From: Alkalimonas delamerensis
GTDB lineage: Bacteria > Pseudomonadota > Gammaproteobacteria > Enterobacterales > Alteromonadaceae
Direction of reading: 5' to 3'
Assembly: GCF_030717955.1 (NCBI RefSeq)
Contig: NZ_JAUZVY010000006.1
Span: forward strand, 1-64,000
DNA length: 64,000 nt
The position numbers and the translations under genes are program-made. Below are positions 1 to 7,964 of this stretch, piece after piece. The notes beneath the pieces were generated by a model. That model was given only the letters and a program-made list of their open reading frames with translations, was not told the DNA's origin and did not search any database. The number at the start of each line of letters is the position of its first letter. Position 1 is the first letter of the stretch.

Positions 1-292
1 CGCTTCATTCCGAAGCAGGACGCGCATTTTACATCGTCCGATTGTGAAGTCAAGCTGGTTTCGAAATTATTTGTTCAAACCGCTTCACTTCGCATCGCTT
101 TTTGAGAGCTTTAGGCTCATCTGCAAGCGAGGGCGCCATTTTAGGGATTTAAATCTTGCTGTCAAGGTGCAAAATCGATATTTGTCATTTCTTATATTTC
201 GGTTGGCTAGTTCGCGCACAACCGCTAAGATTAAATCACCTGATGCTCAGGTTTTTACCAACTAATACACTGACTCTTATAGGATAAATTTT
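1..292. other. Leader/intergenic region without a recognised gene
   Basis: No convincing gene is seen here; the 73-codon frame at 44-265 has no ribosome binding site and no recognisable domain. Positions 2-16 can form a small hairpin (GCTTC/GAAGC). An imperfect direct repeat is visible: positions 12-31 (ending GCGCATTTTA) and 123-142 (ending CGCCATTTTA). The last part is AT-rich and leads to an AGGA-type ribosome binding site at about 281-285 for the gene at 293. This looks like a promoter and leader region. Confidence 0.5.
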
Positions 293-760
293 ATGTTTCC
301 GACTCTGCGCGCCACACTTCCTTATACTATAGCCGTGGCCATTCTTGCTTATCTGGTATTTTTCCTGCTCGATCCTGCCTTGCCAGCTCCGGTTTTGGTG
401 GTATTGGGTGTGTTGCTGTCTGGTGTGCTGGTGCCTATTTTGCGCGATGTTAAGGGCAATGCCATCAACTTAAGTGACGACATGATCCAAAAAATGTACG
501 AAGGTGAAACCGCTACTTTGTATGTGGGTAACCTGCCTTACCGTGCCAATGAAGAAGCTGTTCAGCATCTGTTCGAAACCAAAGGCGTGGTGATCAATGT
601 CCGTTTAATGAAGGATCGTCAAACCGGACGTCGGCGTGGCTTTGGTTTTGTCGAGGTGGCAGCCAAGGATGCCGAGAAGATGATTCAGGCACTCAATGAT
701 ACAGAGTTTCAGGAAAGAACCCTGAAAGTCCGTGAGGCCAAAGAGCGGCAAGAGGCATAA
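293..760 (+). CDS. Membrane-anchored RRM RNA-binding protein
   Basis: Predicted 155-residue protein with two hydrophobic segments (about residues 11-27 and 33-50) followed by one RNA recognition motif (about 74-150). RNP2 is LYVGNL (76-81) and RNP1 is RGFGFVEV (115-122), both intact with the aromatic residues that stack on RNA. Small cytoplasmic single-RRM proteins are common in bacteria; here the domain is preceded by a membrane hairpin, so the RRM should face the cytoplasm from the inner membrane. The target RNA cannot be told from sequence. The ATG at 293 has an AGGA 8 bases upstream. It stands alone, with trmA starting about 80 bases downstream. Confidence 0.85.
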   Translation: MFPTLRATLPYTIAVAILAYLVFFLLDPALPAPVLVVLGVLLSGVLVPILRDVKGNAINLSDDMIQKMYEGETATLYVGNLPYRANEEAVQHLFETKGVVINVRLMKDRQTGRRRGFGFVEVAAKDAEKMIQALNDTEFQERTLKVREAKERQEA

Positions 761-843
761 CTCAAAGCGGCAATGCCGCTTTGCATTTGGCAGCTTGTAG
801 AAAAACACGTAAGATCGCAATTTTACCGTGTTTCAGGATCCCC

Positions 844-1938
844 ATGCGCCCAGGTCAAACTCATCCGCAGCAATACGATACCTTACTTGCCGATAAAGTC
901 AGCGCTGTACAGGCTTTGTTTCAGCCCTTGCAAGTACCCGAGCCAGAAGTCTTTCCATCCCCACCCGAGCATTATCGGCTTCGGGCTGAATTTCGGGTCT
1001 GGCACGATGGTGATGATCTGTACCACATTATGTTTGACCCTGAAAGCAAAGAGCGGATCCGCATCGATGACTTTCCTGTCGCAGATCAGCGCATCCGCAC
1101 CATGATGCCACGGCTGATTGCGGCGTTGAAGGAAAACGAGGAGCTGCGCCGCCGTCTGTATCAAATCGATTACCTAACCGGCTTAAGTGGTGAGTTGCTT
1201 ATTACCCTGATTTACAAACGGCAACTGGATGCGCACTGGCAACAACAGGCAGAAGCCTTGAAAGCCACATTGGCAAGTGCTGGCCCACTCGACTTGATTG
1301 GTCGGGCCCGCAAGCAAAAGATCGAATTGAACCGCGACTTTATTATTGAGCAACTCACTGTCGACGACCGCACACTGCATTATCAGCAGATTGAAAACAG
1401 CTTTACCCAGCCCAACGGTGTGGTGAATCAAAACATGCTGAGCTGGGCCTGCAGCGTTGCCAGGCAGCTGCAAGGGGATTTGCTGGAGCTATATTGCGGC
1501 AATGGCAATTTCTCCCTGGCGCTGGCTCCCCATTTTAACCAGGTTGTCGCGACGGAAATTTCGCGCAAATCGATTCGCTCAGCTGAGTATAATTGCTGCC
1601 TAAACCAGATCGAGAATGTGCAGGTGCTGCAAATGTCGGCAGAAGATGTGTCCGCTGCCTTGCTAAAAGGATCACAGCTTAAAAAACTTGATTTATCCAG
1701 CCTGCAGCTGAATACCGTGCTGGTCGACCCCCCTCGGGCTGGCCTGGATCCGGCGACCGTAGAGTTGGTGAGCCGCTTTGACGATATTCTTTATATTTCC
1801 TGCAACCCAGAAACATTAAAAGCGAATCTGGCTGAGTTGGTGAAAACACACAGCATCGAGCGCTTTGCTGTCTTTGATCAGTTCCCTTATACCCATCACC
1901 TCGAGTGCGGTGTCTGGCTGCGGAAACAATCACGCTAA
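844..1938 (+). CDS. trmA: tRNA (uracil-5-)-methyltransferase TrmA
   Basis: SAM-dependent methylation of U54 in the T-loop of tRNA. The 364-residue product matches the family length. Visible motifs are the SAM-binding loop LLELYCGNGNF, the VDPPRAGLD motif and the catalytic cysteine in ISCNPETL near the C-terminus. An open frame extends upstream to 781, but the family N-terminus (MRPGQTHPQQYDTLL) starts at the ATG at 844, so that start is chosen. It is followed 4 bases downstream by the convergent fabR stop codon. Confidence 0.95.
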   Translation: MRPGQTHPQQYDTLLADKVSAVQALFQPLQVPEPEVFPSPPEHYRLRAEFRVWHDGDDLYHIMFDPESKERIRIDDFPVADQRIRTMMPRLIAALKENEELRRRLYQIDYLTGLSGELLITLIYKRQLDAHWQQQAEALKATLASAGPLDLIGRARKQKIELNRDFIIEQLTVDDRTLHYQQIENSFTQPNGVVNQNMLSWACSVARQLQGDLLELYCGNGNFSLALAPHFNQVVATEISRKSIRSAEYNCCLNQIENVQVLQMSAEDVSAALLKGSQLKKLDLSSLQLNTVLVDPPRAGLDPATVELVSRFDDILYISCNPETLKANLAELVKTHSIERFAVFDQFPYTHHLECGVWLRKQSR

Positions 1939-1942
1939 CAAC

Positions 1943-2539
1943 TTAGCCAGCCGGGGGCTTAGTGCCTCCGGCAAGCCATCGAAGCTGCTGAATCGTTTTT
2001 ACAGTAATACGCTGCCGTACTTCATCACTGGCATCAAGCGCATCTGCCCCAGCGTGAAACACCAGAATGACCATGGCTTCTGCCTGAATTAATGCCATCT
2101 CAGCGGAGCTCTTGTTTTCTTTACGCAGGTAATCGGCTAATTCAGCGCAAAAGTGTTGAATTTCACGGGCCACAGCACTGCGAAAAGCCGGCGAAGTGCC
2201 AGAGCGCTCCCGCAGCAGCAAACGAAAGACATTGCTGTGCTCCAAGATAAACTCCATAAAGGTTTCAACCGAAGTCTGAATGACACTGCGGTTGTGGACA
2301 ATGCGTTGCCTGGCCTGGCGCATTAACTGGCGCAGCATTAAGCCCGCCTCATCCACCAGGGTCAGTCCCAGTTCATCCATGTCGGTAAAGTGGCGGTAGA
2401 AGGAGGTCGGCGCAATACCCGCCTCCCGCGCCACTTCACGCAAGCTCAGACTGGCAAAGCTTTTATCCGCACTAAGCTGCTGAAAAGCTGCATTGATAAT
2501 GGCACGTCTGGTCTTCTCTTTCTGTTCAGCCCGGCTCAT
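1943..2539 (-). CDS. fabR: TetR-family fatty acid repressor FabR
   Basis: 198-residue TetR-type repressor. The N-terminal helix-turn-helix (about residues 25-50, LSLREVAREAGIAPTSFYRHF) is the family signature, and the remainder is the all-alpha ligand/dimer domain. In E. coli FabR represses unsaturated fatty acid genes and senses acyl-thioester pools. The gene is divergent from a delta-9-type desaturase, and a FabR-like palindrome lies in front of that desaturase at 2609-2626, which supports the assignment. The arrangement also resembles the DesT-desaturase pairing of pseudomonads. Its 3' end faces trmA. Confidence 0.9.
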   Translation of the reverse strand: MSRAEQKEKTRRAIINAAFQQLSADKSFASLSLREVAREAGIAPTSFYRHFTDMDELGLTLVDEAGLMLRQLMRQARQRIVHNRSVIQTSVETFMEFILEHSNVFRLLLRERSGTSPAFRSAVAREIQHFCAELADYLRKENKSSAEMALIQAEAMVILVFHAGADALDASDEVRQRITVKTIQQLRWLAGGTKPPAG

Positions 2540-2578
2540 AGCCCAGTCCTTTTTTCAACGTCATTCATCGTATCCAGC

Positions 2579-2607
2579 TTGACCTGATAACAGGGTACAG
2601 GTACATT
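2579..2607 (+). promoter_or_regulatory. Predicted sigma-70 promoter of the desaturase gene
   Basis: TTGACC at 2579-2584 and TACATT at 2602-2607 are separated by 17 bases, a good sigma-70 geometry. The transcript would start around 2613-2616, inside the palindrome at 2609-2626. By eye only. Confidence 0.5.
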
Positions 2608-2608
2608 G

Positions 2609-2626
2609 AGCGTACATTTGTAAGCT
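2609..2626. promoter_or_regulatory. Predicted FabR operator
   Basis: The 18-base sequence AGCGTACATTTGTAAGCT is an inverted repeat (AGC.TACA-TT-TGTA.GCT, one mismatched pair). It resembles the FabR operators of fabA/fabB as I remember them (AGCGTACA..TGT.CGCT). It lies just downstream of a predicted -10 element and 11 bases before the desaturase start codon, a position that would block transcription when FabR is bound. Confidence 0.7.
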
Positions 2627-2637
2627 GAAATTACTTT

Positions 2638-3768
2638 ATGCAAAAAGCCCCCCTTATCTGGACCAATATTCTGGTGTTTAGCAGTACCTTGCTAATTGCA
2701 GCTATTGCAGTTCCCTGGTATGCCATCGCCGTTGGTTTTGGCACAGCAGAAATCATTGCCATGTTTTTATGCCTTGGCTACTGTGGAATGTCAATTACCG
2801 CAGGCTACCACCGTTTGTGGTCTCACAAATCTTACCAGGCCCATCCGGTGTTGGAGTTTATTTTTGCCATTGGCGGCGCTTTTGCACTGCAAAACAGTGC
2901 CATTCACTGGGCTTCGGATCACAGAGTGCACCACCGCCATGTTGATGACAACGATAAAGATCCCTACTCCGCCAAGCGCGGCTTCTGGTTCAGCCATATC
3001 GGCTGGATGCTCCGCGACTACCAGGGCCCTGACCATTACAACTACGACAATGTGCGTGACTTGCAAAAGAATAAAATTTTGCGCTTCCAGCACAAGCATT
3101 ATCTCGCCCTGGCGTTGCTGACCAACTTCGGTATCCCTATTGGATTAGGGCTGTTGTTTGGTAACCTTTGGGGCATGATTTTACTGGTTGGCGTGCTGCG
3201 ACTGGTGTTAAGCCACCATTTTACATTCTTTATCAACTCGCTGGCTCATATTTGGGGCAAGCAGACCTACACCGATCAAAACACTGCCCGTGATAATGGT
3301 GTGCTGGCCCTGCTGACCTATGGCGAAGGCTACCATAACTTCCACCATATTTTTGAATACGACTACCGCAATGGCATCAAGTGGTGGCACTTTGACCCGA
3401 CCAAGTGGCTGATCAAAGCCGGTTCATGGGTCGGGCTGACATCCAGGTTGCGCACCTGTCCGGAGGAGCGGATTGAGCAGGCCAAAGCCACGATGCAACT
3501 CAAGCGCGCCAAAGCCCGCCTGTCCCGACTGCCAGATGCCGACCCGGTCTTGCAGAAAATCGAACAGGAATACGAACTGCTGCTGGAGCGGATGCAAGCC
3601 TATTACGAGCTGAAAAAGAATCGGCTGCTGCTCAAAAAACAGCAGCTGCAAAGCAGTCTGCACGAACACTATGCCGAGTTGAACCTACAAAAGCAGTATC
3701 AGGAGCTCAAAGCCCTGTTCACCGAGCAACGCCGGCACTGGCGGCGACTAACCACCGAGCTGGCGTGA
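2638..3768 (+). CDS. Membrane acyl-CoA/acyl-lipid delta-9 desaturase with coiled-coil tail
   Basis: Di-iron membrane fatty acid desaturase. The three histidine boxes are present: HRLWSH (about residues 58-63), HRVHH (about 97-101) and HNFHH (about 238-242), between hydrophobic segments. It should introduce a cis double bond into saturated acyl chains at the inner membrane. The core ends near residue 275; about 100 further residues are highly charged, heptad-like and rich in K/E/Q/L, predicting a cytoplasmic coiled coil. The start is ATG at 2638 but no clear Shine-Dalgarno is seen. Regulation by FabR from the divergent gene is likely. A terminator follows. Confidence 0.92.
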   Translation: MQKAPLIWTNILVFSSTLLIAAIAVPWYAIAVGFGTAEIIAMFLCLGYCGMSITAGYHRLWSHKSYQAHPVLEFIFAIGGAFALQNSAIHWASDHRVHHRHVDDNDKDPYSAKRGFWFSHIGWMLRDYQGPDHYNYDNVRDLQKNKILRFQHKHYLALALLTNFGIPIGLGLLFGNLWGMILLVGVLRLVLSHHFTFFINSLAHIWGKQTYTDQNTARDNGVLALLTYGEGYHNFHHIFEYDYRNGIKWWHFDPTKWLIKAGSWVGLTSRLRTCPEERIEQAKATMQLKRAKARLSRLPDADPVLQKIEQEYELLLERMQAYYELKKNRLLLKKQQLQSSLHEHYAELNLQKQYQELKALFTEQRRHWRRLTTELA

Positions 3769-3792
3769 GTTAAAGACTAACGCACAGCATAT

Positions 3793-3825
3793 AAAAAAGC
3801 GGGCAGACGATGCCCGTTTTTTTAT
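3793..3825. terminator. Bidirectional rho-independent terminator
   Basis: Stem CGGGCA (3800-3805) with TGCCCG (3811-3816), five-base loop, A-run upstream and T-run downstream. It serves the desaturase on the plus strand and, reading the other way, the convergent gene whose stop codon overlaps the T-run. Confidence 0.85.
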
Positions 3826-4781
3826 AGATCATTGACACTGAGACGAATACCGGCAAAGTCAGCCAAGGCTTCCAGACTCTCTATATTGGCAAAAGCAGTC
3901 CCGGTTTCCAGCTCAGCAAAGCGCAATGGCTGCTGAAATTGAAATGCCAGTGTCAGAGAAATCGGTTCCTGCACAAAGGCAATCAAGCTTTGCCGCCATG
4001 CCACTGGCAAACCTTCTGCTGTCGACAACAGCATCAGCGCCATGCCTTGCAGCACACTAAAGTCAGGTGTCTGACCCTGGGCGGCCGCCTGGGTGGTCAG
4101 ACGCTGAATAAATCCCATATTCTCAATGCGAAACTCGCCCTGATTCAAAGCGCCCTGCAATAACGCTGCGGTAAAGCTTGCTATCCCCTGCTCCGACTCC
4201 AACAGCGCCTGCTGCTCATCGGCGCTCATCGTCGTAATGAGTTCCAACTGCTGCCATAGCGCTTGCAGCCCGGTAAATTGCAGCTGATACCCAAACAGAA
4301 ACTCTTGATTAATCCGTGTTTGCTGATCCAGAGTCAAACGTCCGTCTTGTTCCTGATACCGATAACGATAATCCCCATGCACCACCAGACCGCTCATCAG
4401 CTCTGACAACTCAGGCGTCAACAGCTGCGCCGCTCCACTCCCCAGGGTTAAGCTGTCTACCTTCAGTTCCCCCTGAGTGGATAAACGGTTGGGCTGAATG
4501 CCACGCAACTGCAGCTGCTCGATGGCAAACAGCGGGCCAAACTCGCCCAGCTCTATACGGACACCCTCAATGCGATAGCGGGCTCGCAGCACGTTGGCCG
4601 ACACTTTACGATACTCAAGCTGCAAAGCTGGCAAAGCGCCGTGTTCTGCCATTTCCGCATAGGATACATTCGCTTCCGCTATCTGCGCTTCAATAACCTT
4701 TGCAGCATGACGATTGGCCAGCTGCATTCCGACAAACAAAACAGCCAGCACCACAACAGGAACAAGTACAGTTTTCTTCAT
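3822..4781 (-). CDS. Unrecognised protein with N-terminal membrane anchor
   Basis: 319 residues from the ATG at 4781, which has GGGGA about 5 bases upstream; an open frame extends further upstream but without signal sequence logic. One N-terminal hydrophobic segment (about residues 4-20) is followed by a long soluble part with many alternating hydrophobic positions and repeated 'IxGVxIxLG'-like strands. The layout (anchor plus beta-rich periplasmic domain) recalls the YdgA/DUF945 and AsmA-like proteins, but I do not recognise a specific family. Probably periplasmic and inner-membrane tethered. Single gene, ending in the shared terminator. Confidence 0.7.
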   Translation of the reverse strand: MKKTVLVPVVVLAVLFVGMQLANRHAAKVIEAQIAEANVSYAEMAEHGALPALQLEYRKVSANVLRARYRIEGVRIELGEFGPLFAIEQLQLRGIQPNRLSTQGELKVDSLTLGSGAAQLLTPELSELMSGLVVHGDYRYRYQEQDGRLTLDQQTRINQEFLFGYQLQFTGLQALWQQLELITTMSADEQQALLESEQGIASFTAALLQGALNQGEFRIENMGFIQRLTTQAAAQGQTPDFSVLQGMALMLLSTAEGLPVAWRQSLIAFVQEPISLTLAFQFQQPLRFAELETGTAFANIESLEALADFAGIRLSVNDL

Positions 4782-4887
4782 AATTCCCCGACTACGCCAA
4801 CACGGTGGCAAGATGTCATAGCAAAATAATCTGGTAACTGGCATGCTAGCATAGAGCAGGCATCAGCAATAGAGACGGAGCAACGGA

Positions 4888-5523
4888 TTGGCAATGGATT
4901 ATCTACACTGGTTTGATTTACTGGGCATCGCCGTTTTTGCCATTACAGGCACCCTGGCAGCCTGGCGCAAGCAGATGGATGGTTTCGGTGTATTGGTGCT
5001 GGCAACCGTGACGGCGATAGGAGGCGGTACCTTGCGGGATGTGTTGCTGGATGTACCCGTGGTCTGGATGAACAACAACAATTACTTCATCACCATTTTC
5101 AGTGCAGCGCTGGTTACCATAGTGTTATTGCGGCGCCGGATGACGATCCCAAACAACACCCTGCAATTTTTTGATGCCATCGGCTTGGCTTTTTTCGTCA
5201 TTATGGGCACCCAGAAGGCGCTGGATCATGGCACATCTTACTTTGTTGCCGTCATGATGGGCACCATGAGTGGTGTGGCCGGGGGCATGATCCGTGATGT
5301 GCTTTGCCGCGAAATTCCGATGGTATTTCGCGGCGAGTTGTACGCTTTTACCTGCATCTTTGGCGCCACCATTTACATACTAACGCAATGGGCCGGCGCC
5401 AGTACCTTCATCGCCATGCTGATCGGCATCAGCAGTTTGCTGAGTTTGCGACTGGCCGCCATCAAGTGGCAGCTCACCATCCCGGTTTTTGGCAAACAAA
5501 ACCCGGATCTGGGCGAGCCCTGA
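4888..5523 (+). CDS. TRIC/UPF0126-family membrane protein (YadS/YicG-like)
   Basis: About 211 residues with seven hydrophobic segments arranged as two similar three-helix halves. The glycine-rich motifs IGGGTLRDVLL and VAGGMIRDVL, one in each half, are the family signature. Bacterial TRIC homologues form trimeric cation channels; some members have been proposed to transport glycine, so the substrate is not fixed. Start choice: GGAG at 4877-4880 is 7 bases before a TTG at 4888 and 13 bases before the ATG at 4894, so TTG is slightly favoured by spacing while ATG remains possible. Confidence 0.9.
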   Translation: MAMDYLHWFDLLGIAVFAITGTLAAWRKQMDGFGVLVLATVTAIGGGTLRDVLLDVPVVWMNNNNYFITIFSAALVTIVLLRRRMTIPNNTLQFFDAIGLAFFVIMGTQKALDHGTSYFVAVMMGTMSGVAGGMIRDVLCREIPMVFRGELYAFTCIFGATIYILTQWAGASTFIAMLIGISSLLSLRLAAIKWQLTIPVFGKQNPDLGEP

Positions 5524-5530
5524 GACTGCG

Positions 5531-7192
5531 CTAGAAGTAAAACTCCAACGTCAATTGAATGTAATCGTCGCGGCGCAGCCAGAACAGCAATTCATCCGGA
5601 TAGCGGCTGTGAAACAACCAGCCGTCGACACGCAGCCGCCAGCGATCGCCAAGCCGGGTAGATGCTTCCATGTAGGCACTGCGACTATGACGTCTGTCCA
5701 GATCCTGCATGAATCCCAGCAAAATCTCAGAGCCAGCAGCATCATTCAATGCTAGGCGCCAGCCAACAAAAAGATCATTTTGGGCAATGGTATCGCCCGC
5801 AATGCCACGGCTGTCGTACTGATACTCCAGCAACCAGCCCAAATCCCAAAACTGCTCATTAATCCCAATTTGCGTGTATTCAAAACCACTGACCAGGGCT
5901 TTGGAGTGCTGTAGATCCGTGTGGCGGTAGACCGCTTCGGTTTTCCAGAGCCAGGCACCCAAGATCCATTGCGCATCCAAGCCGGCCTGCTTTAATTGGG
6001 GGTAATAAGGTTGCAGCTGTGCTTCTGCTGGCAGCAGCACAGGCTCACGACTGGTGCCCTGAAAATAACTCAGGCCAAGGTCCAAACCACGAAACTGCTG
6101 GGACCAGCGCAGCGCCCAATCCAGGTGGTTGCGACCATGGCGCGACTGATAGCTGGCCGCAGCCGTATCGACCGGCAAAGGCAGCCGTAACCGACCATCG
6201 TCGCCGGCAAAACGGCGCTCACGAAAGTAGGGCAATGCAAATGCCTGTAGGGTGCCAAAATCCCGGATCAGACTCAGCTGCAGCATCGGCTGCCCAAGCT
6301 TGCTTTCACCGTCCGGTCGATCCAGCAAATCGCGCTGGTTGATCACATCCACCAGACGCTGCGACTCCACAGCCCCCCAGAAGACTTTATTGATGCCGGC
6401 ACGCAGCTCCCAATCCCCGCCATAGTACAACCAGTAGGCCTCCGAAATGTCGACCAAATGGCGCCGGCTGTCTTGCTGATCCCAACGTAAATAGGGTGAA
6501 AAAACCAGAGTATGGCTGCGGTCATCCGACTGCCAGTAAGCTTCAAACTCAAAACTGGCCGCCGGGTGCCACTGACTTTGTTGCTGCAACCCCGTTTGCG
6601 AATACCAGCGAGGCATCAGGTTCAGTTGCGAAAACCATTCGATGTCCTGCCAAAGTGAAGGCTGGTTTGCAGCGCCAGCATCCTGAGTAGCAGCAGATGC
6701 CACTGGTACAGCAACAGCTTCGGCTTGCTCAGACATGGGCTGCTGCGACATTGTCGGTGCGGTATCACCGTCATAGTCCGAAGAGGCCAAAGAGGCCGAA
6801 GTTGCAACCGGGTTTTCTGTATCAGTATCCTCCGTTGCCTTTGCCGGAAATTCTGCCACGACCTCGTTGTCCAGCTGTGATTGCTGCGCCAGAATTTGCG
6901 CCTTGGTTGGCAACTGTAACCAAGCCCCAGCGGGCAATTGGTTGATATCTCCCAGAGGGAATACTGTTGGATTCAAGGCCACAATGGCCTGCAACACCTG
7001 ATCCATACTGACTTCAGTGCTGGGACGAATGGCGATGGCAATACGCCATAAAGTTTCATCCGGCTGCACCTGATGTTGCTGGCTCAGGCTTTGTGCGTGC
7101 AAACTATGGCTCATGACCAGGACAGCAGCACAGCCCAGCTGCAGCCAGCTGCGGTGACGAACCGAAGGCTTAGCGCGCACGCTGCAAAGCAT
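5531..7192 (-). CDS. Outer-membrane beta-barrel with N-terminal FimV-type LysM domain
   Basis: About 553 residues from the ATG at 7192 (7210 is an alternative; neither has a clear ribosome binding site). A signal peptide ending around LHA-Q is followed by a LysM-like domain of the FimV N-terminal type (motifs DETLWRIA, RP, ALNPTVF, INQLPAGAWLQLP, roughly residues 40-95). Then comes an acidic, low-complexity linker (about 100-175), then a long domain of alternating aromatic/hydrophobic strands ending in Phe (LTLEFYF), typical of an outer-membrane beta-barrel. The barrel resembles DUF1302-like proteins that accompany RND/MMPL exporters, but this is inference. It is the third gene of a tightly overlapping operon. 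Confidence 0.8.
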   Translation of the reverse strand: MLCSVRAKPSVRHRSWLQLGCAAVLVMSHSLHAQSLSQQHQVQPDETLWRIAIAIRPSTEVSMDQVLQAIVALNPTVFPLGDINQLPAGAWLQLPTKAQILAQQSQLDNEVVAEFPAKATEDTDTENPVATSASLASSDYDGDTAPTMSQQPMSEQAEAVAVPVASAATQDAGAANQPSLWQDIEWFSQLNLMPRWYSQTGLQQQSQWHPAASFEFEAYWQSDDRSHTLVFSPYLRWDQQDSRRHLVDISEAYWLYYGGDWELRAGINKVFWGAVESQRLVDVINQRDLLDRPDGESKLGQPMLQLSLIRDFGTLQAFALPYFRERRFAGDDGRLRLPLPVDTAAASYQSRHGRNHLDWALRWSQQFRGLDLGLSYFQGTSREPVLLPAEAQLQPYYPQLKQAGLDAQWILGAWLWKTEAVYRHTDLQHSKALVSGFEYTQIGINEQFWDLGWLLEYQYDSRGIAGDTIAQNDLFVGWRLALNDAAGSEILLGFMQDLDRRHSRSAYMEASTRLGDRWRLRVDGWLFHSRYPDELLFWLRRDDYIQLTLEFYF

Positions 7193-7964
7193 TTTGATCA
7201 AAGTCGGCATCGGTAAAGCCACGCTCAAACAAGATCTCGTTGAGCAACAAAGTTGTGCTCTTTTGGTTCTGCGCATTCACCATCTCCATCCGGTGTGGCC
7301 GCCAAAAGCGCTCTTGGTGCACCTGATAATCATGCATGGTTAAGGTTTTTAGCAAAGCCCCCCGCCGATCGTAGTACTCAATTTGCTGAACCCGGTAGTG
7401 GCTTTTATCAATCCAGACCAACATCCGGCTGTAACCAGAGAACTCATCCAGCGGAGTTTGCTCCACCACATAGCTCGGCTCGCCATGCACTTCATCATCA
7501 TGCAAGTACTTGAAGCGGAACTTTTCCAGCTCAAAGGAGCTTAAGTCTTCGTAGGAAAATTCACTGCCCATAAAAGGACCGGATTTATTGCGGGACACGA
7601 TGCGTCTTACCCGGTTGACGGCTGGCAAAAACAGCCATTGTTCATCCGGTACCAGGGTTTTGGTGTGGGTAAGGAATGCAGAGCCTCGCACATCGCGCGG
7701 CTCGTCAAAAATGGTCAGAGCCTTGTCGCCATCATCCAGTACTTCCAGCGTCAGGGTACGCATTTCCCGACGACTCTCCCGCCCCCGGGCATCGCGCAGT
7801 ATCATCGTCATATGGGCTTCGGTGTCCCCCCAGCCAGTATCCCGGACTTTGCGTTCGGTGGCAATGCGCAGTCCCTCCTCACTTGCTTGATCATTGGCTT
7901 GAAGCGGCAAGCACAAAGCAGCCAGAGTCAGGCTAAGTAGCATTGTGGGCAGGTATTGTCTCAT
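7170..7964 (-). CDS. LolA-like outer-membrane lipoprotein-sorting protein
   Basis: 264 residues from the ATG at 7964, which has AAAGGA about 8 bases upstream; the TTG at 7985 is less likely. A signal peptide (to about LQA-N) precedes a LolA/LppX-type fold with typical strands: 'VPDEQWLFLPAVNRVRRI', then SRNKSGPFMGSEFSYEDLS, and WIDKSHYRVQQIEYYD. This family is regularly encoded beside RND/MMPL exporters and is thought to carry a lipid or hydrophobic cargo through the periplasm. The start lies inside the 3' end of the exporter gene (32-base overlap), and the stop overlaps the start region of the barrel gene, so translation is probably coupled. Confidence 0.88.
   Translation of the reverse strand: MRQYLPTMLLSLTLAALCLPLQANDQASEEGLRIATERKVRDTGWGDTEAHMTMILRDARGRESRREMRTLTLEVLDDGDKALTIFDEPRDVRGSAFLTHTKTLVPDEQWLFLPAVNRVRRIVSRNKSGPFMGSEFSYEDLSSFELEKFRFKYLHDDEVHGEPSYVVEQTPLDEFSGYSRMLVWIDKSHYRVQQIEYYDRRGALLKTLTMHDYQVHQERFWRPHRMEMVNAQNQKSTTLLLNEILFERGFTDADFDQNALQRAR

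Noticed and set aside
44..265. 73-codon open frame in the leader
   Set aside because: No ribosome binding site, no domain, low-complexity composition; more likely untranslated leader.
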